Positions 11,056-20,085 of a stretch of 64,000 bases of DNA are shown piece by piece. A program made the position numbers and the translations under genes. The notes under the pieces were generated by a model. That model saw only the letters and a program-made list of their open reading frames with translations, made no database searches and had not been told where the DNA came from. Source of the DNA: Apirhabdus apintestini (GTDB taxonomy: Bacteria; Pseudomonadota; Gammaproteobacteria; Enterobacterales; Enterobacteriaceae); contig CP138906.1 of assembly GCA_033977085.1 (NCBI GenBank), positions 3,286,001-3,350,000 of the forward strand, in the 5' to 3' direction. The number at the start of each line of letters is the position of its first letter. The stretch's first letter is position 1.

Positions 11056-11297
11056 ATGCTTATCAGACAGCGGTCTGGCCGCTCTCCCTGCAAAACCAGC
11101 CCGGCTGCCGTTCCATATCCGACGATGACCTCTGCGCCTGGTGCAGGCATCTCTGCTACCGGCCTGGTGAACTCAGCTTGAGCCTGCTGTCAGTGGCTGA
11201 CGGCATCTGGCCTTCACTGGTTGATGTCGATGGCTATGCACAATCCTGCCCGCAAATGCGCCTGAATGTATCGCCTGCTGAACTTACCCGCCGGTAA
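11037..11297 (+). CDS. Small hypothetical protein of CP4-type islands
   Basis: 86 residues from ATG 11037 (MQHVPVNAYQTAVWPLSL), overlapping the last 19 bases of the yfjQ-like gene in another frame. It has a Cys pair in LCAWCRHLCY that might bind metal. The frame is unbroken. I do not recognise a family but believe similar small genes occur beside yfjQ in E. coli islands. The overlap suggests translational coupling. Confidence 0.55.
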   Translation: MQHVPVNAYQTAVWPLSLQNQPGCRSISDDDLCAWCRHLCYRPGELSLSLLSVADGIWPSLVDVDGYAQSCPQMRLNVSPAELTRR

Positions 11298-11393
11298 CGC
11301 ATTCCTTCACCATCACGCCTCAAATCGCCTTTTCCACACATCAGGTTCCCGTTAACCGGAGCCACACTTATGGCCTTTCAAAAGGAATAACCG

Positions 11394-11858
11394 ATGAATA
11401 ACACCACAAATCTGCCAACCCTTTCAGACACCGAAAATACCAACACTCTCACCGCCACGTTGTTACCCGATGAACAGAGTATCGGCTTCTGGCCACAGCA
11501 CTTTGGTTCCATCCCGCAGTGGATGACCCTTGAACCGCATATCTTCGCCTGGATGGACCGCTTCTGTGCAGACTACTGCGGGGGTATCTGGCAGTTTTAC
11601 ACGCTGAGCAACGGCGGTGCCTTTATGGCCCCGGAGCCCGGTGGTGATGACGATGAAAAATGGACGCTGTTCAACCCGATGAATGGTAACGGCGCGGAGG
11701 TGAGCGCAGAGGCCGCGGGCATCGCCGTCAGTCTGATGACTTACAGCCACCACGCCATGCGCACCGAATGCGACGCCATGACGGAGCACTATTATCGCCT
11801 GCGGGACTATGCACTCAATCATACGGAATGCAGCGCCATCATGCACATTATCGACTGA
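11394..11858 (+). CDS. KlcA/YafX-like antirestriction protein
   Basis: 154 residues, intact. The text PDEQSIGFWPQHFGSIPQW, the acidic Trp-rich middle and MRTECDAMTEHYYRLRDYAL are typical of the ArdB/KlcA family (E. coli YafX). ArdB-type proteins protect incoming mobile DNA from type I restriction. The ribosome site AAGGAATAACCG precedes the start. Position between the yfjQ-like and radC-like genes is standard for CP4-type islands. Confidence 0.88.
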   Translation: MNNTTNLPTLSDTENTNTLTATLLPDEQSIGFWPQHFGSIPQWMTLEPHIFAWMDRFCADYCGGIWQFYTLSNGGAFMAPEPGGDDDEKWTLFNPMNGNGAEVSAEAAGIAVSLMTYSHHAMRTECDAMTEHYYRLRDYALNHTECSAIMHIID

Positions 11859-11868
11859 GGAGTCCGCT

Positions 11869-12348
11869 ATGGAAACACAGTTACCGCTGTTTGCCGCCTA
11901 ATTACCGGCATCCGCACAACAGACCATCAGGGAGGCACTCACCCTGCTGGATCGCCAGCTACGTGAACCCGGGGTGTCATTTACTTCCAGCCATGCCGTC
12001 CGGGACTGGCTGCGCCTGCATCTTGCCACACAGGAGCGTGAAGAATTTACCGCGCTCTTCCTCGATAACCAGCACCGGCTGATTGCGCATGAAACCCTCT
12101 TTACCGGCACCATCAACCATACACAGGTCCATCCACGGGAGGTGGTGAAGGCAGCACTGAAACATAACGCGGCTGCCATTCTCGTCGCGCACTGCCACCC
12201 GTCAGGGCACGCAGAGCCCAGCGATGCGGACAGGCGGATCACCGAGCGTCTTAAGCAGACGCTGGATCTGGTTGATATTCACCTGCTGGATCATCTGGTT
12301 GTTGGCGGGATGGAGATCGTCTCGTTTTCTGAGAGAGGCTGGCTTTAA
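11869..12348 (+). CDS. RadC-like JAB-domain protein (YeeS/YkfG type) with in-frame stop
   Basis: The body carries the JAB metal motif HNAAAILVAHCHPSGHAEPS followed by DHLVVGG, as in YeeS, YkfG and RadC. Normal length would be about 160 residues. From the ATG at 11869 the frame hits TAA at codon 11 (LFAA-stop-LPASAQQ); the rest is open. It may be a real nonsense mutation, a call error (CAA to TAA), or use of the GTG at 11973. In the family the second residue of the motif is often Asn (HNHPSG); here it is Cys. Confidence 0.8.
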
Positions 12349-12361
12349 GGAGAAAATTGCG

Positions 12362-12583
12362 ATGAAAATCATTCCGAAACGTCAGGCAATGGCGATATAC
12401 CGCCAGCACCCGCAGTCCCGGTTATTTCGCTTCTGCACGGGTAAATATAAATGGTCCGGCAGCGTCTGCCACTATGCCGGGCGGGAGGTTCAGGATATCA
12501 GCGGTGTGCTCGCGGTCTTCGCTGAACGTCGTCAGGACCGCAACGGTCCCTATGTCGTATTGCGCAGTGTTAGCCTGAATTAA
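12362..12583 (+). CDS. DUF987 family protein (YeeT-like)
   Basis: 73 residues, intact, starting MKIIPKRQAMAIYRQHP after AAGGAGAAAATTGCG. The text RLFRFCTGKYKW and GREVQDISGVLAVFAERR matches YeeT of CP4-44. Function unknown. It is part of the conserved yeeS-yeeT-cbeA-cbtA order. Confidence 0.88.
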   Translation: MKIIPKRQAMAIYRQHPQSRLFRFCTGKYKWSGSVCHYAGREVQDISGVLAVFAERRQDRNGPYVVLRSVSLN

Positions 12584-12605
12584 CACACTATTAAGGATTA
12601 CTTAA

Positions 12606-12966
12606 ATGCAAAACCCAACAAATGTAGCAAGCCATGATATTACCGAACCCTGGTGGGGGCTTAAGCCTGCAGTCATCCCGTGTTTTGGCGCACGTCTGGT
12701 GCAGGAGGGCAACCGGCTGCATTACCTGGCCGACCGCGCCAGCATTACAGGAACCTTCAGCAATGCGGATTTACGCCATCTCGACCAGGCGTTTCCGGTT
12801 CTGATGAAGCAGCTGGAGCTCGATGCTGCTTTCCGGTGAGCTTAATCCCCGACATCAGCACTGCGTCACACTGTATGCGAAAGGGCTGACCTGTGAATCA
12901 GATACGCTGGGGTCGCATGGGTACGTGTACCTGGCGATTTATCCGACATCAGCAATAACCGCGTAA
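12606..12966 (+). CDS. cbeA: CbeA (YeeU) antitoxin, frame break
   Basis: Antitoxin of the type IV CbeA/CbtA pair, which in E. coli promotes bundling of MreB and FtsZ filaments and so counters the toxin. The text ITEPWWGLKPAVIPCFGARL and QEGNRLHYLADRASI is diagnostic. The frame breaks at 12822, where GAGCTCGATG should read GAGCTGATG; repaired, it continues SGELNPRHQHCVTLYAKG to a TAA at 12964. About 120 residues. Confidence 0.9.
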
Positions 12967-13017
12967 AGTTTCTTACTCCTTATCCTTGTTTTTACCCGTC
13001 AACAAAGAGATCCAGCT

Positions 13018-13428
13018 ATGCAAACCCGACAACTATCCTCAACGCGGGAGGCCTCACCACGCCCGACGCCCGTTGAAATCTGGCAGACTCTGCTTACGTA
13101 TCTGCTGGAAAGGCATTACGGCCTTTCGCTTAACGACACACAGTTTGGTGATGGCAATGTGATCCATCAGCATATTGACGCCGGGATTTCACTGGCAGAT
13201 GCACTCAATTTTCTCGTTGAAAAGTCTGAACTGGTGCGAATTGATCGTCCCGGTTTCTCCATTCAGCATCAGTCTCCGTTCATCAGCGCTATTGACATAC
13301 TCCGGGCCAGAAAGGCCACCGGCCTGATGCAACGTACCGGCTATAAGGCGGTGACTTGCGCCATCAGTGGGCAGTCATCCAGGGGCAGCAATGAAGCTGT
13401 CCCTGACGGTGGAAGCCGATACCGTTAA
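13018..13428 (+). CDS. cbtA: CbtA (YeeV) toxin
   Basis: Toxin of the CbeA/CbtA pair; the E. coli protein binds MreB and FtsZ and blocks their polymerisation. The text PTPVEIWQTLLTYLLERHYG, HIDAGISLADALNFLVEK and AIDILRARKATGLM matches it. The open frame gives 136 residues, longer than the usual 124. After GYKAVT the C-terminus is unlike the family; a one-base shift there would end it at the TGA overlapping the next ATG (13391-13394). Confidence 0.87.
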   Translation: MQTRQLSSTREASPRPTPVEIWQTLLTYLLERHYGLSLNDTQFGDGNVIHQHIDAGISLADALNFLVEKSELVRIDRPGFSIQHQSPFISAIDILRARKATGLMQRTGYKAVTCAISGQSSRGSNEAVPDGGSRYR

Positions 13429-13883
13429 TGTACTGGCCCTTAACATGGGCCGGATCGCCGTGGATATTGACGGGATTGAGTCTGACCGACCTGATCAATG
13501 TGGTCTGTGACAACGGCTATTCACTTCGTATTGCTGATACCCCCGGAAAGCTGATTGTTGAAACGCCTCTACCCCCTTCTGTTCGTCTGCCTGGCCTGTG
13601 TTGCAGCACGGCACATATCACCTGTGAGGATAACGCTATCCTTGACCAGGTAACCCTTCAACACCACGACGGCGGCGACAACGACTGGATACTGTACACC
13701 CGCTACGGTTATCTGCTCAGACTCAACGCTCGCTTATATCCGGTGCTGGAACTGAAGCGAATGGGGCTTTCAAAAGACTGCCGTCGGTTAGTGACCACGC
13801 TGATACGACGTTACGGGATCGATATTCTGCATCTGGATGCAGCAGGCGACCTGCTGCCCGGCTTTGAAACCTTCGACTGGTAA
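13391..13883 (+). CDS. DUF5983 family protein, frame break
   Basis: About 164 residues when repaired. It starts MKLSLTVEADTVNVLALNMG at 13391, inside the end of cbtA. The frame breaks at 13482, where GAGTCTGACC should read GAGCTGACC (an AGCT site), then continues through DNGYSLRIAD, YTRYGYLLRL and LPGFETFDW. The family is a regular third partner downstream of cbeA/cbtA; its function is not established. Confidence 0.8.
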
Positions 13884-13915
13884 ATCTTTCCCTCAATACA
13901 ATCACAGGTAATCTC

Positions 13916-14119
13916 ATGCTGACACTCACCACAGAAGCAGCGCTGAATATTCTGACTGACTGGCTTCAGGACAACATTGACTGCGATTGCTCACTGATTT
14001 TCGATAACGACGACGACCAGACCGACTCCGCCATGTTATTGCCCTGGGTCCGCCAGGCAAGGAATGATGTCCGGACGCTTCGGCTCCTGCGGCAGTTGCA
14101 CAACGACAAAAAATCATAA
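13916..14119 (+). CDS. Small acidic protein of CP4-type islands
   Basis: 67 residues, intact, with the acidic stretch DNDDDQTDS and a basic C-terminal half (VRTLRLLRQLHNDKK). Small genes of this kind are commonly found between the cbtA cluster and DUF4942. No function known to me. A strong terminator follows 18 bp after the stop. Confidence 0.6.
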   Translation: MLTLTTEAALNILTDWLQDNIDCDCSLIFDNDDDQTDSAMLLPWVRQARNDVRTLRLLRQLHNDKKS

Positions 14120-14137
14120 TCCCCGTACACGCATATC

Positions 14138-14167
14138 AGCGCCAGCCCTCATCCGGCTGGCGCTTTG
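14138..14167 (+). terminator. Rho-independent terminator
   Basis: AGCGCCAGCC, 7-base loop, GGCTGGCGCT, then TTGCTTT. A perfect 10-bp stem between the small acidic gene and the DUF4942 gene. Confidence 0.8.
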
Positions 14168-14188
14168 CTTTATATAAAGGAAATAAAA

Positions 14189-15034
14189 ATGTCAGAACTG
14201 ACTCTCACCGAATCCGAAGTGTTAACTGACCATACCGATGTAATTTGCTCGACCAGCATTGAACGTATCGTCACCGGACGCAACGCGGCGCTGGCGCAAA
14301 TTGAAACGCTGATACAGCAACTTGACGATATCTCGACGCTGACCAACGACATCGGCGGTGGTAAAACAAATGAATGGGGAGTACGGCAATACCGTTACGA
14401 CTGCTGGCTGATGGAGAAACCTGAAACAGCGATGAAAGCCATTACCCACAACATCGATCGCAGCATCTGGAAAGACCTGATGAATAAGTCTGGAATGCTG
14501 GCGCTCATGGACGCACAGGCCCGCAACGAGTGGTACAACAGCCTGGAGAAAGACGATATTCCTGCTATCAGTGAAGAAAATATCCTTAGCACTTTTAAAC
14601 AATTACATCTGAATAAAGGTGAAGTCTTTGAACGTGGCGTGATTAATGTGTTTAAGGGTCTGAGCTGGAATTTTAAGACAAACAGCCCCTGTAGGTTTGG
14701 GAGAAAGATCATCGTGAATGGCCTGGTGAAATATGACAGATGGGGATTTGGTCTGAACTGGGGCTGGCAGCGCGATCGGTTAGCTGACCTTGAGCGCATG
14801 CTGATTCTGCTTGATGGAAAGCCTGTCCCCGATAACCGCACTGATGTCACCCGCCGTCTCGGCGATCATATTGATGCAAACAGGCATGCCCCACGGTATG
14901 AAGATGAGATGTTTGTGATCAAGTACTTTCAGAAGGGAACGGCGCATATCACCTTTAAGCGACAGGAACTGGTCGATAAGCTGAATGACATCATCGCCCG
15001 GCACTATCCGGGGGCGTTGCCCACTAAACAGTAA
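14189..15034 (+). CDS. DUF4942 domain protein
   Basis: 281 residues, intact, start MSELTLTESEVLTDHTDV at 14189 with AAAGGAAATAAAA upstream. The domain pattern (MDAQARNEWYNSLEK, NKGEVFERGVINVFKGLSW, FVIKYFQKGTAHITFKR) is DUF4942, usual at the distal end of CP4-44-like islands. Function unknown. A tRNA-Phe fragment starts 221 bp downstream, which fits a gene lying at the end of an island. Confidence 0.85.
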   Translation: MSELTLTESEVLTDHTDVICSTSIERIVTGRNAALAQIETLIQQLDDISTLTNDIGGGKTNEWGVRQYRYDCWLMEKPETAMKAITHNIDRSIWKDLMNKSGMLALMDAQARNEWYNSLEKDDIPAISEENILSTFKQLHLNKGEVFERGVINVFKGLSWNFKTNSPCRFGRKIIVNGLVKYDRWGFGLNWGWQRDRLADLERMLILLDGKPVPDNRTDVTRRLGDHIDANRHAPRYEDEMFVIKYFQKGTAHITFKRQELVDKLNDIIARHYPGALPTKQ

Positions 15035-15045
15035 GGAACCAAATT

Positions 15046-15354
15046 ATGGTATCATTTTCAAACACGGATGATGCTCACTGCGATTCCGTAAATGGTCAGA
15101 GCACCATGCCATCAGAAACAGTTCAAATGAACGTAAAAATTCCCGTTCAACCGTCAAATTTTGATGCGCTGCAGATGGGGGCCTTACTGGGGGCCCCTGG
15201 TTTTATGAAATACGGTAAAAACCATACTTATCAAATAAATAACAAAACCAAATCAATTCCGAGTCCGGGCACCAAATTCATATCAACGGACCTCCACGGA
15301 GGTCCGTTTTTGCATCCTAAGCCCGCCAAAATCAGCACGTCTACAATCCCTTAA
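15046..15354 (+). CDS. Doubtful small gene ending across an island junction
   Basis: Open frame of 102 codons with a fair ribosome site (AAGGAACCAAATT) right after the DUF4942 gene. Its second half reads through the tRNA-Phe fragment at 15256 and the terminator at 15286, so the C-terminus cannot be native. The first 60 or so residues (MVSFSNTDDAHCDSVNG...) may be the start of an island gene cut by the integration event, or chance. Confidence 0.3.
   Translation: MVSFSNTDDAHCDSVNGQSTMPSETVQMNVKIPVQPSNFDALQMGALLGAPGFMKYGKNHTYQINNKTKSIPSPGTKFISTDLHGGPFLHPKPAKISTSTIP
15256..15274 (+). repeat. Attachment-site core: 3' end of tRNA-Phe (19 bp)
   Basis: ATTCCGAGTCCGGGCACCA is the last 19 bases of enterobacterial tRNA-Phe, including part of the T arm, the acceptor 3' strand and CCA. 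The bases before it do not fit a tRNA, so this is not a gene but the duplicated target left by integration. It lies 195 bp upstream of a P4-type integrase, the usual place for an att core. Because no whole tRNA is present, the integrase island seems to be joined to the end of another island that used the same target. Confidence 0.85.
15286..15311 (+). terminator. Rho-independent terminator after the tRNA-Phe fragment
   Basis: ACGGACCTCC, 2-base loop, GGAGGTCCGT, T-run. Placed 11 bp after the CCA end, it may be the terminator that belonged to the tRNA-Phe gene. Confidence 0.8.
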
Positions 15355-15469
15355 CTCCACCCAACTCAATCAACTTCAACCCGCATCAAGTCCCTTGCGA
15401 GGGTACAACTGAGGGTATAGTCTGATTCGATAAAATTTATACCCCTTTTACTATCAGGAGATAACGCCA

Positions 15470-16764
15470 ATGGCGCTCACTGACGCTAAAATCCGTGCAG
15501 CTAAACCGGATGAAAAACCTTACAAACTTGCCGACAGCGGCAACATGTTTTTGCTCGTTCACCCTAACGGCTCACGCTACTGGCGACTCCGCTACCGGTT
15601 TCTGGGCAAAGAGAAAACGCTCGCTCTGGGGGTCTATCCTGAAGTCTCGTTGTCAGAAGCAAGGGAAAAACGCGATACGGCGAGGAAGCTGATAGCTGAG
15701 GGAACTGACCCGTGCGAACAGAAACGGATCAAAAAGTCTGTGCCTGAAACAGCTCAGACATTCGAAGGCATCGCAAGGCAGTGGCATAAGAGCAACAAAA
15801 AATGGTCTGCCTCACATAGTGAGAAGATACTGAAAAGCCTCGAAACTCATGTGTTTCCCTTTATTGGCTCACGTGACATTACCACCCTCAGGACTCCCGA
15901 TTTACTTGTTCCAGTAAAGGCTGCCGAAGCCAAAGAGATCTATGAAATTGCAGCGCGCCTTCAGCAGCGTATCACTGCTATCATGCGCTATGCTGCCCAG
16001 TCAGGCATTATCACCTATAACCCTGCCGTGGATATGGCTGGCGCGTTAACCACGGTGAAACGCCAGCACCGCCCTGCTCTCGCCTTAAATCGCATTTCAG
16101 AGCTACTTGAACGACTGGATACATACAGAGGTCAACCTCTCACCCGGCTAGCAACTAAGCTCACCCTGCTCATCTTCATCCGCTCCAGTGAACTACGCTT
16201 TGCAAGATGGTCTGAGATCGACTTCAAGAAAGCCATGTGGACCATCCCTCCAGAGCGGAAACCTATTGACGGGGTCAAGTATTCCCATCGAGGTTCCAAA
16301 ATGCGGACAGAGCATCTGGTGCCACTCTCTTCTCAGGCAATGGATCTTCTCAAACAGATCCACACCATCAGCGGGGAATATGAGCTTATTTTTACCGGCG
16401 ATCACAACCCTGGAAGCCTATGAGTGAAAATACGGTGAATAACGCACTGCGTCTGATGGGCTACGATACAAAAGTTGATGTCTGCGGCCACGGATTCAGA
16501 GCAATGGCCTGTAGTTCATTATTTGAGTCAGGATTATGGTCGAGAGATGCTGTTGAACGTCAGATGAGCCATCAGGAACGTAATGGCGTACGTGCAGCTT
16601 ATATACATAAAGCAGAATTTCTGGATGAGCGCAGACTGATGCTGCAGTGGTGGGCTGATTTTCTTGATGCCAACAGAAAGATCTCAATTAGCCCATTTGA
16701 TTTTGCTAAAGAACATTTTTCTAATCAATATCTTACTCAAAGGACGTTTACAGAAATACCTTAA
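15470..16764 (+). CDS. P4-type tyrosine integrase, frame break
   Basis: Site-specific recombinase with N-terminal DUF4102 arm-binding domain (MALTDAKIRAAKPDEKPYKL), core-binding domain and catalytic domain. Visible active residues: Arg in LIFIRSSELRFARW, His-x-x-Arg in CGHGFRAMA and the Tyr in RAAYIHKAE. About 431 residues. The frame breaks near 16412 (GGAAGCCTATG, probably an A lost from an A-run); restored it reads HNPGKPMSENTVNNALRLMG. The neighbouring tRNA-Phe fragment suggests tRNA-Phe as its target. Confidence 0.9.
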
Positions 16765-16778
16765 TATATAGATAAAAA

Positions 16779-16811
16779 TAAGCCCTGCATTATAAATCGC
16801 CGGGCTATTTT
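16779..16811 (+). terminator. Probable terminator after the integrase gene
   Basis: AGCCC and GGGCT arms around a 16-base loop, flanked by an A-run and T-run, so it could serve both the integrase and the convergent hamB gene. Short stem; moderate support. Confidence 0.5.
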
Positions 16812-16901
16812 AAATTGAATAGTTTGCACCGAAATTAGCGCCAATCTACAACTCCCAACTAAAAAAGCTGACTATAGTAAATTTTCATTTTTGTCATTAA
16901 G

Positions 16902-19032
16902 TTATGACATGGTTACTTCATCTATTCGAATTCCATCTATGAAATATTTAAAGATATATTTATCAAATGAATCAAATAGACAATTTAATTTATTATTATC
17001 TTTACTAAGTTCTACAAAATTTGCGAGCGCCTCATGAAGTTCCTTTTCCTTATCATCAAGAATGATGATGTTAGAGTTGTTGATAACCCTAGATAACATT
17101 CGTGGCAAGCCATATTCTTCAAGCTGGTAAACAAGAGGAGGCAAAAATGCGTTAGAAACTTTCTTTATAAACGAAGATATATCGATACCTTCCTTAAGAA
17201 TTTTATCCTGGATAATATTGACATCGTTTAAAAGTGATGCCAATTTGAATGTTACATTTCTTTCCAGTTCAAAAAACTGCTCTATCCCAATGTCATAGTC
17301 ATTTAATTCTTCAAGCAACTCGGGAATTGAATACGTCCAATTCTTCGAAATTATTTTTACAAAAGCAACTATTTTGTTGTATTCTGCTCCCCACCCACCC
17401 GGAGATAGTTTTATAACTTTATAAAGATAGCCCTCCCAATCATCAGGATGGTTGGAATTTAAGTATCCTAATCCTCTCCAACTCTGACGATTGGAATATA
17501 TTTCTTTAGCTATATCACGAATCAAAAAGGAGTTACTTGAGTCCAGCCGCCCCTCTAGCTGAAGTGTTTCAAAACCACCATCACCTAAAAATTCATCCAT
17601 TTCTTCTCTGTAAGCTATAATTTTTGAGATCTGCTCTTTACTTAGTTCACTTTTGAATTCGTCAAGATCGATACTACCTATGAGCTCATCTGGAAATGTC
17701 AAATTAAGCTGTATATCTTCATTTTCGGGAGGTTTTTCCAAAATATAGATTTTACCTACAAAATGTCGGAACATTCTGCCACCACGACCAATAATATTTC
17801 TATAACTGAAGTCGTTAATCTTTGCTCTACCTCTTCCGCTCTTATTACTCCAAAGGACAACATTTTCCGCAGATGTATTAACCCCTTCTATAATAGAAGA
17901 TGTAGATACTAAATTTTTTATTCCATCAGGCTCTTCGAACAATCTAATTTGAATTTGACTTAACGACCTATGTAATCTTCCATTATGTAAACCAGTCCCC
18001 CTTTTAATCAATTTGGTTAACTGCCAGTTGCTATCATAATTTTTGGATAACCAAGCATGAAAATCAGCTAGTAATTTTTTATTTTTAACTGGTTGTTGAT
18101 CAATTATAAGGTTTGATATGTTTGATATATTTGGAAAAGTACCTGCATATATGAGTGTTTTTCCATTGGTATTATCTAAGATTTTTAGCAATGCTTCACT
18201 TTTTAAAAACTCGTCACCATTGATGTTTTCATATAGTTTATGGTGTTCTAAAAAACAGTATTGAAATCAACACTTAAAAAGTCCATACCCTTTGTGAAAA
18301 AATTATCTTTCAAAGTTGATATGTTAGGTGCTAAAAAATACTTTTGCTTTGCCTTTGAACCTAATTTTATTATTGCGTTTATTAACGCAGGCGAACGTTC
18401 TTTGTCAAAAGCAGAGCTGGCTTTGTAAAACTCGTCCACAATCAACATATCAATTTCATCTAATTTTTCTACATAATGTATAGCTCGCTCTTGCGGAAAG
18501 ACAAATATATTATATTCATCTAGTGTTGTCTCTGTCGTTGTAATAACCTTATATTTTCCGCTAAATTTTTTATGTAATCGTCTTCTTGTTTCATCTGTTA
18601 GCGCGATAGTTGGAACAATGATCACTACATTTTTAGGTTCCTTTATTACAATAAAAGCGTCAATTATAAAACTTTTACCAAAACTGGTTGGGGCACTTAC
18701 AGCGAGATTCTTACCGTTTATTAATTTTTTTAAAATTGCGGATTGCTCTCTATGCAACGTTACCTGTTTTTTTCTCCAACATTCACTTTGAATGCCTCAT
18801 AAATAAAACGGTCTTGCCAAGCACTAGTTTCTATTTGTAAATATGGATAAAGACCGACTTGTCTTATCAAATTGTTTATCAGCGGCGTAAGCGGTAATTC
18901 TTTATTTTGACAGTAATCAAGGAGCTTTATTACTTCATTTCTTGCCCCTGTTTCATCTCCATTAATGATAAGCTCATTAATCTCGAAGCATTTATGAAAT
19001 ACATCCATCAGAACTCCCCTTATGGAACTCAA
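16902..19032 (-). CDS. hamB: HamB, Hachiman defence helicase (two frame breaks)
   Basis: Superfamily 2 helicase of the Hachiman anti-phage system, about 710 residues. Motifs: Walker A APTSFGKSF, motif II LIVDEFYKAS, motif V-like STSSIIEGVN and motif VI NIIGRGGRMF. Three open pieces (18760-19032, 18248-18757, 16902-18191) join cleanly if one A is added to the A7 run near 18768 (GEKKQVTLHREQ) and one T to the T6 run near 18254 (NTVFLEHHKLYEN). Both are typical homopolymer losses. It overlaps hamA by 41 bp and is convergent with the integrase. Base composition is low in GC compared with the T6SS genes. Confidence 0.87.
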
Positions 19033-19924
19033 CTTTTTCTACAAACTTATCGACTATCATGGCCTTGTCCGGTACGGGGAATAGTATAATGTGGAATGAA
19101 ATTTCATTATAAAGGTATACATCTTTTAATAATTCTACTTGTTTTTTAAAAAATGCTACAGCCCTATTCTTATGATATTCAACTATGTCGTATGTGTAAT
19201 CACTGGAGATCGATGTCGCGGCTTTAGTTAATTGGCACTCATGAAGTATAAAAATCGGAACATGGATTTTAGGCTTCAATAAATCAATAGAAATTTTCGG
19301 AGACAAGGCTTCTTTTATTCTTCGCCTTAAGTCTGTATTTGAAATCAATAAGTCAATATCGTTAACATTTGTAATTATACTATTTTCTTTCCTAAGCTTA
19401 TCCGATTTTAATGCATTGGCGACTGAGTTTATTATACTACTCAATCTGGCATCCTCAATAGAATTATAGAATTTAGCCTCACCAAACCATAGAGAAAAAT
19501 CATCATCACCATGCAATACCAAATGTACACTATCGGCACCTTTAGCATTATCTTGTGAGTTTTGTTTATAAAAAATTTTTGGCACAATCGGAAGAGCACC
19601 ATAATGATGCTTCATTAGCCCGTATAACATTATTTCTGCAAGCTCACTACCTTTGCTAATATCATTCTCCTTATCGACCAAACGAAGGTTTTCAGCCGCT
19701 GCACTGATTAATGAAGCAGAACAATCTATTAGAGCAGCCCTTTCCTTAGAAGACAGAGAGGTTTCAGCTATATTATCCCATATAAACAAATGAAAGTTCT
19801 TATATCGCCATTTCCCATCTTCAAAATCATTCACCAGACTTAAGATAGATTTATTATTTGAAGGTGATAACACTTCCCCACAAGTATTAATAAACGTATC
19901 ATCGATTAATATTTGGAAATTCAT
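18992..19924 (-). CDS. hamA: HamA, Hachiman nuclease effector (DUF1837)
   Basis: 310 residues, intact. HamA proteins are DUF1837 nucleases of PD-(D/E)xK type released by HamB on sensing aberrant DNA. Here KGADSVHLVLHGDDDF followed by WFGEAKFYN supplies the D...ExK arrangement. Start placed at ATG 19924 (MNFQILIDDTF) rather than the GTG three bases before. The overlap with hamB indicates coupled translation. 161 bp of AT-rich DNA separates it from kwaB and may hold the ham promoter. Confidence 0.88.
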   Translation of the reverse strand: MNFQILIDDTFINTCGEVLSPSNNKSILSLVNDFEDGKWRYKNFHLFIWDNIAETSLSSKERAALIDCSASLISAAAENLRLVDKENDISKGSELAEIMLYGLMKHHYGALPIVPKIFYKQNSQDNAKGADSVHLVLHGDDDFSLWFGEAKFYNSIEDARLSSIINSVANALKSDKLRKENSIITNVNDIDLLISNTDLRRRIKEALSPKISIDLLKPKIHVPIFILHECQLTKAATSISSDYTYDIVEYHKNRAVAFFKKQVELLKDVYLYNEISFHIILFPVPDKAMIVDKFVEKVEFHKGSSDGCIS

Positions 19925-20085
19925 CACTTAGCACCTCATGCCACTACTATATTTAAATCGAATGATAGTTTCAAAAGCACAACTCATCACCCTCTCAAAT
20001 ATTGATTAAAACATTTTGATTACACAATTAAATTTCACACTAGATAAAAATTATGTCATTATATAATGATTTAACAATCAGCCTT

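Noticed and set aside
15241..15280. A complete tRNA gene
   Set aside because: Only the last 19 bases match tRNA-Phe; the anticodon and D arms are absent.
15046..15354. A normal gene of 102 codons
   Set aside because: Its end reads through a tRNA fragment and a terminator; kept only as a doubtful entry.
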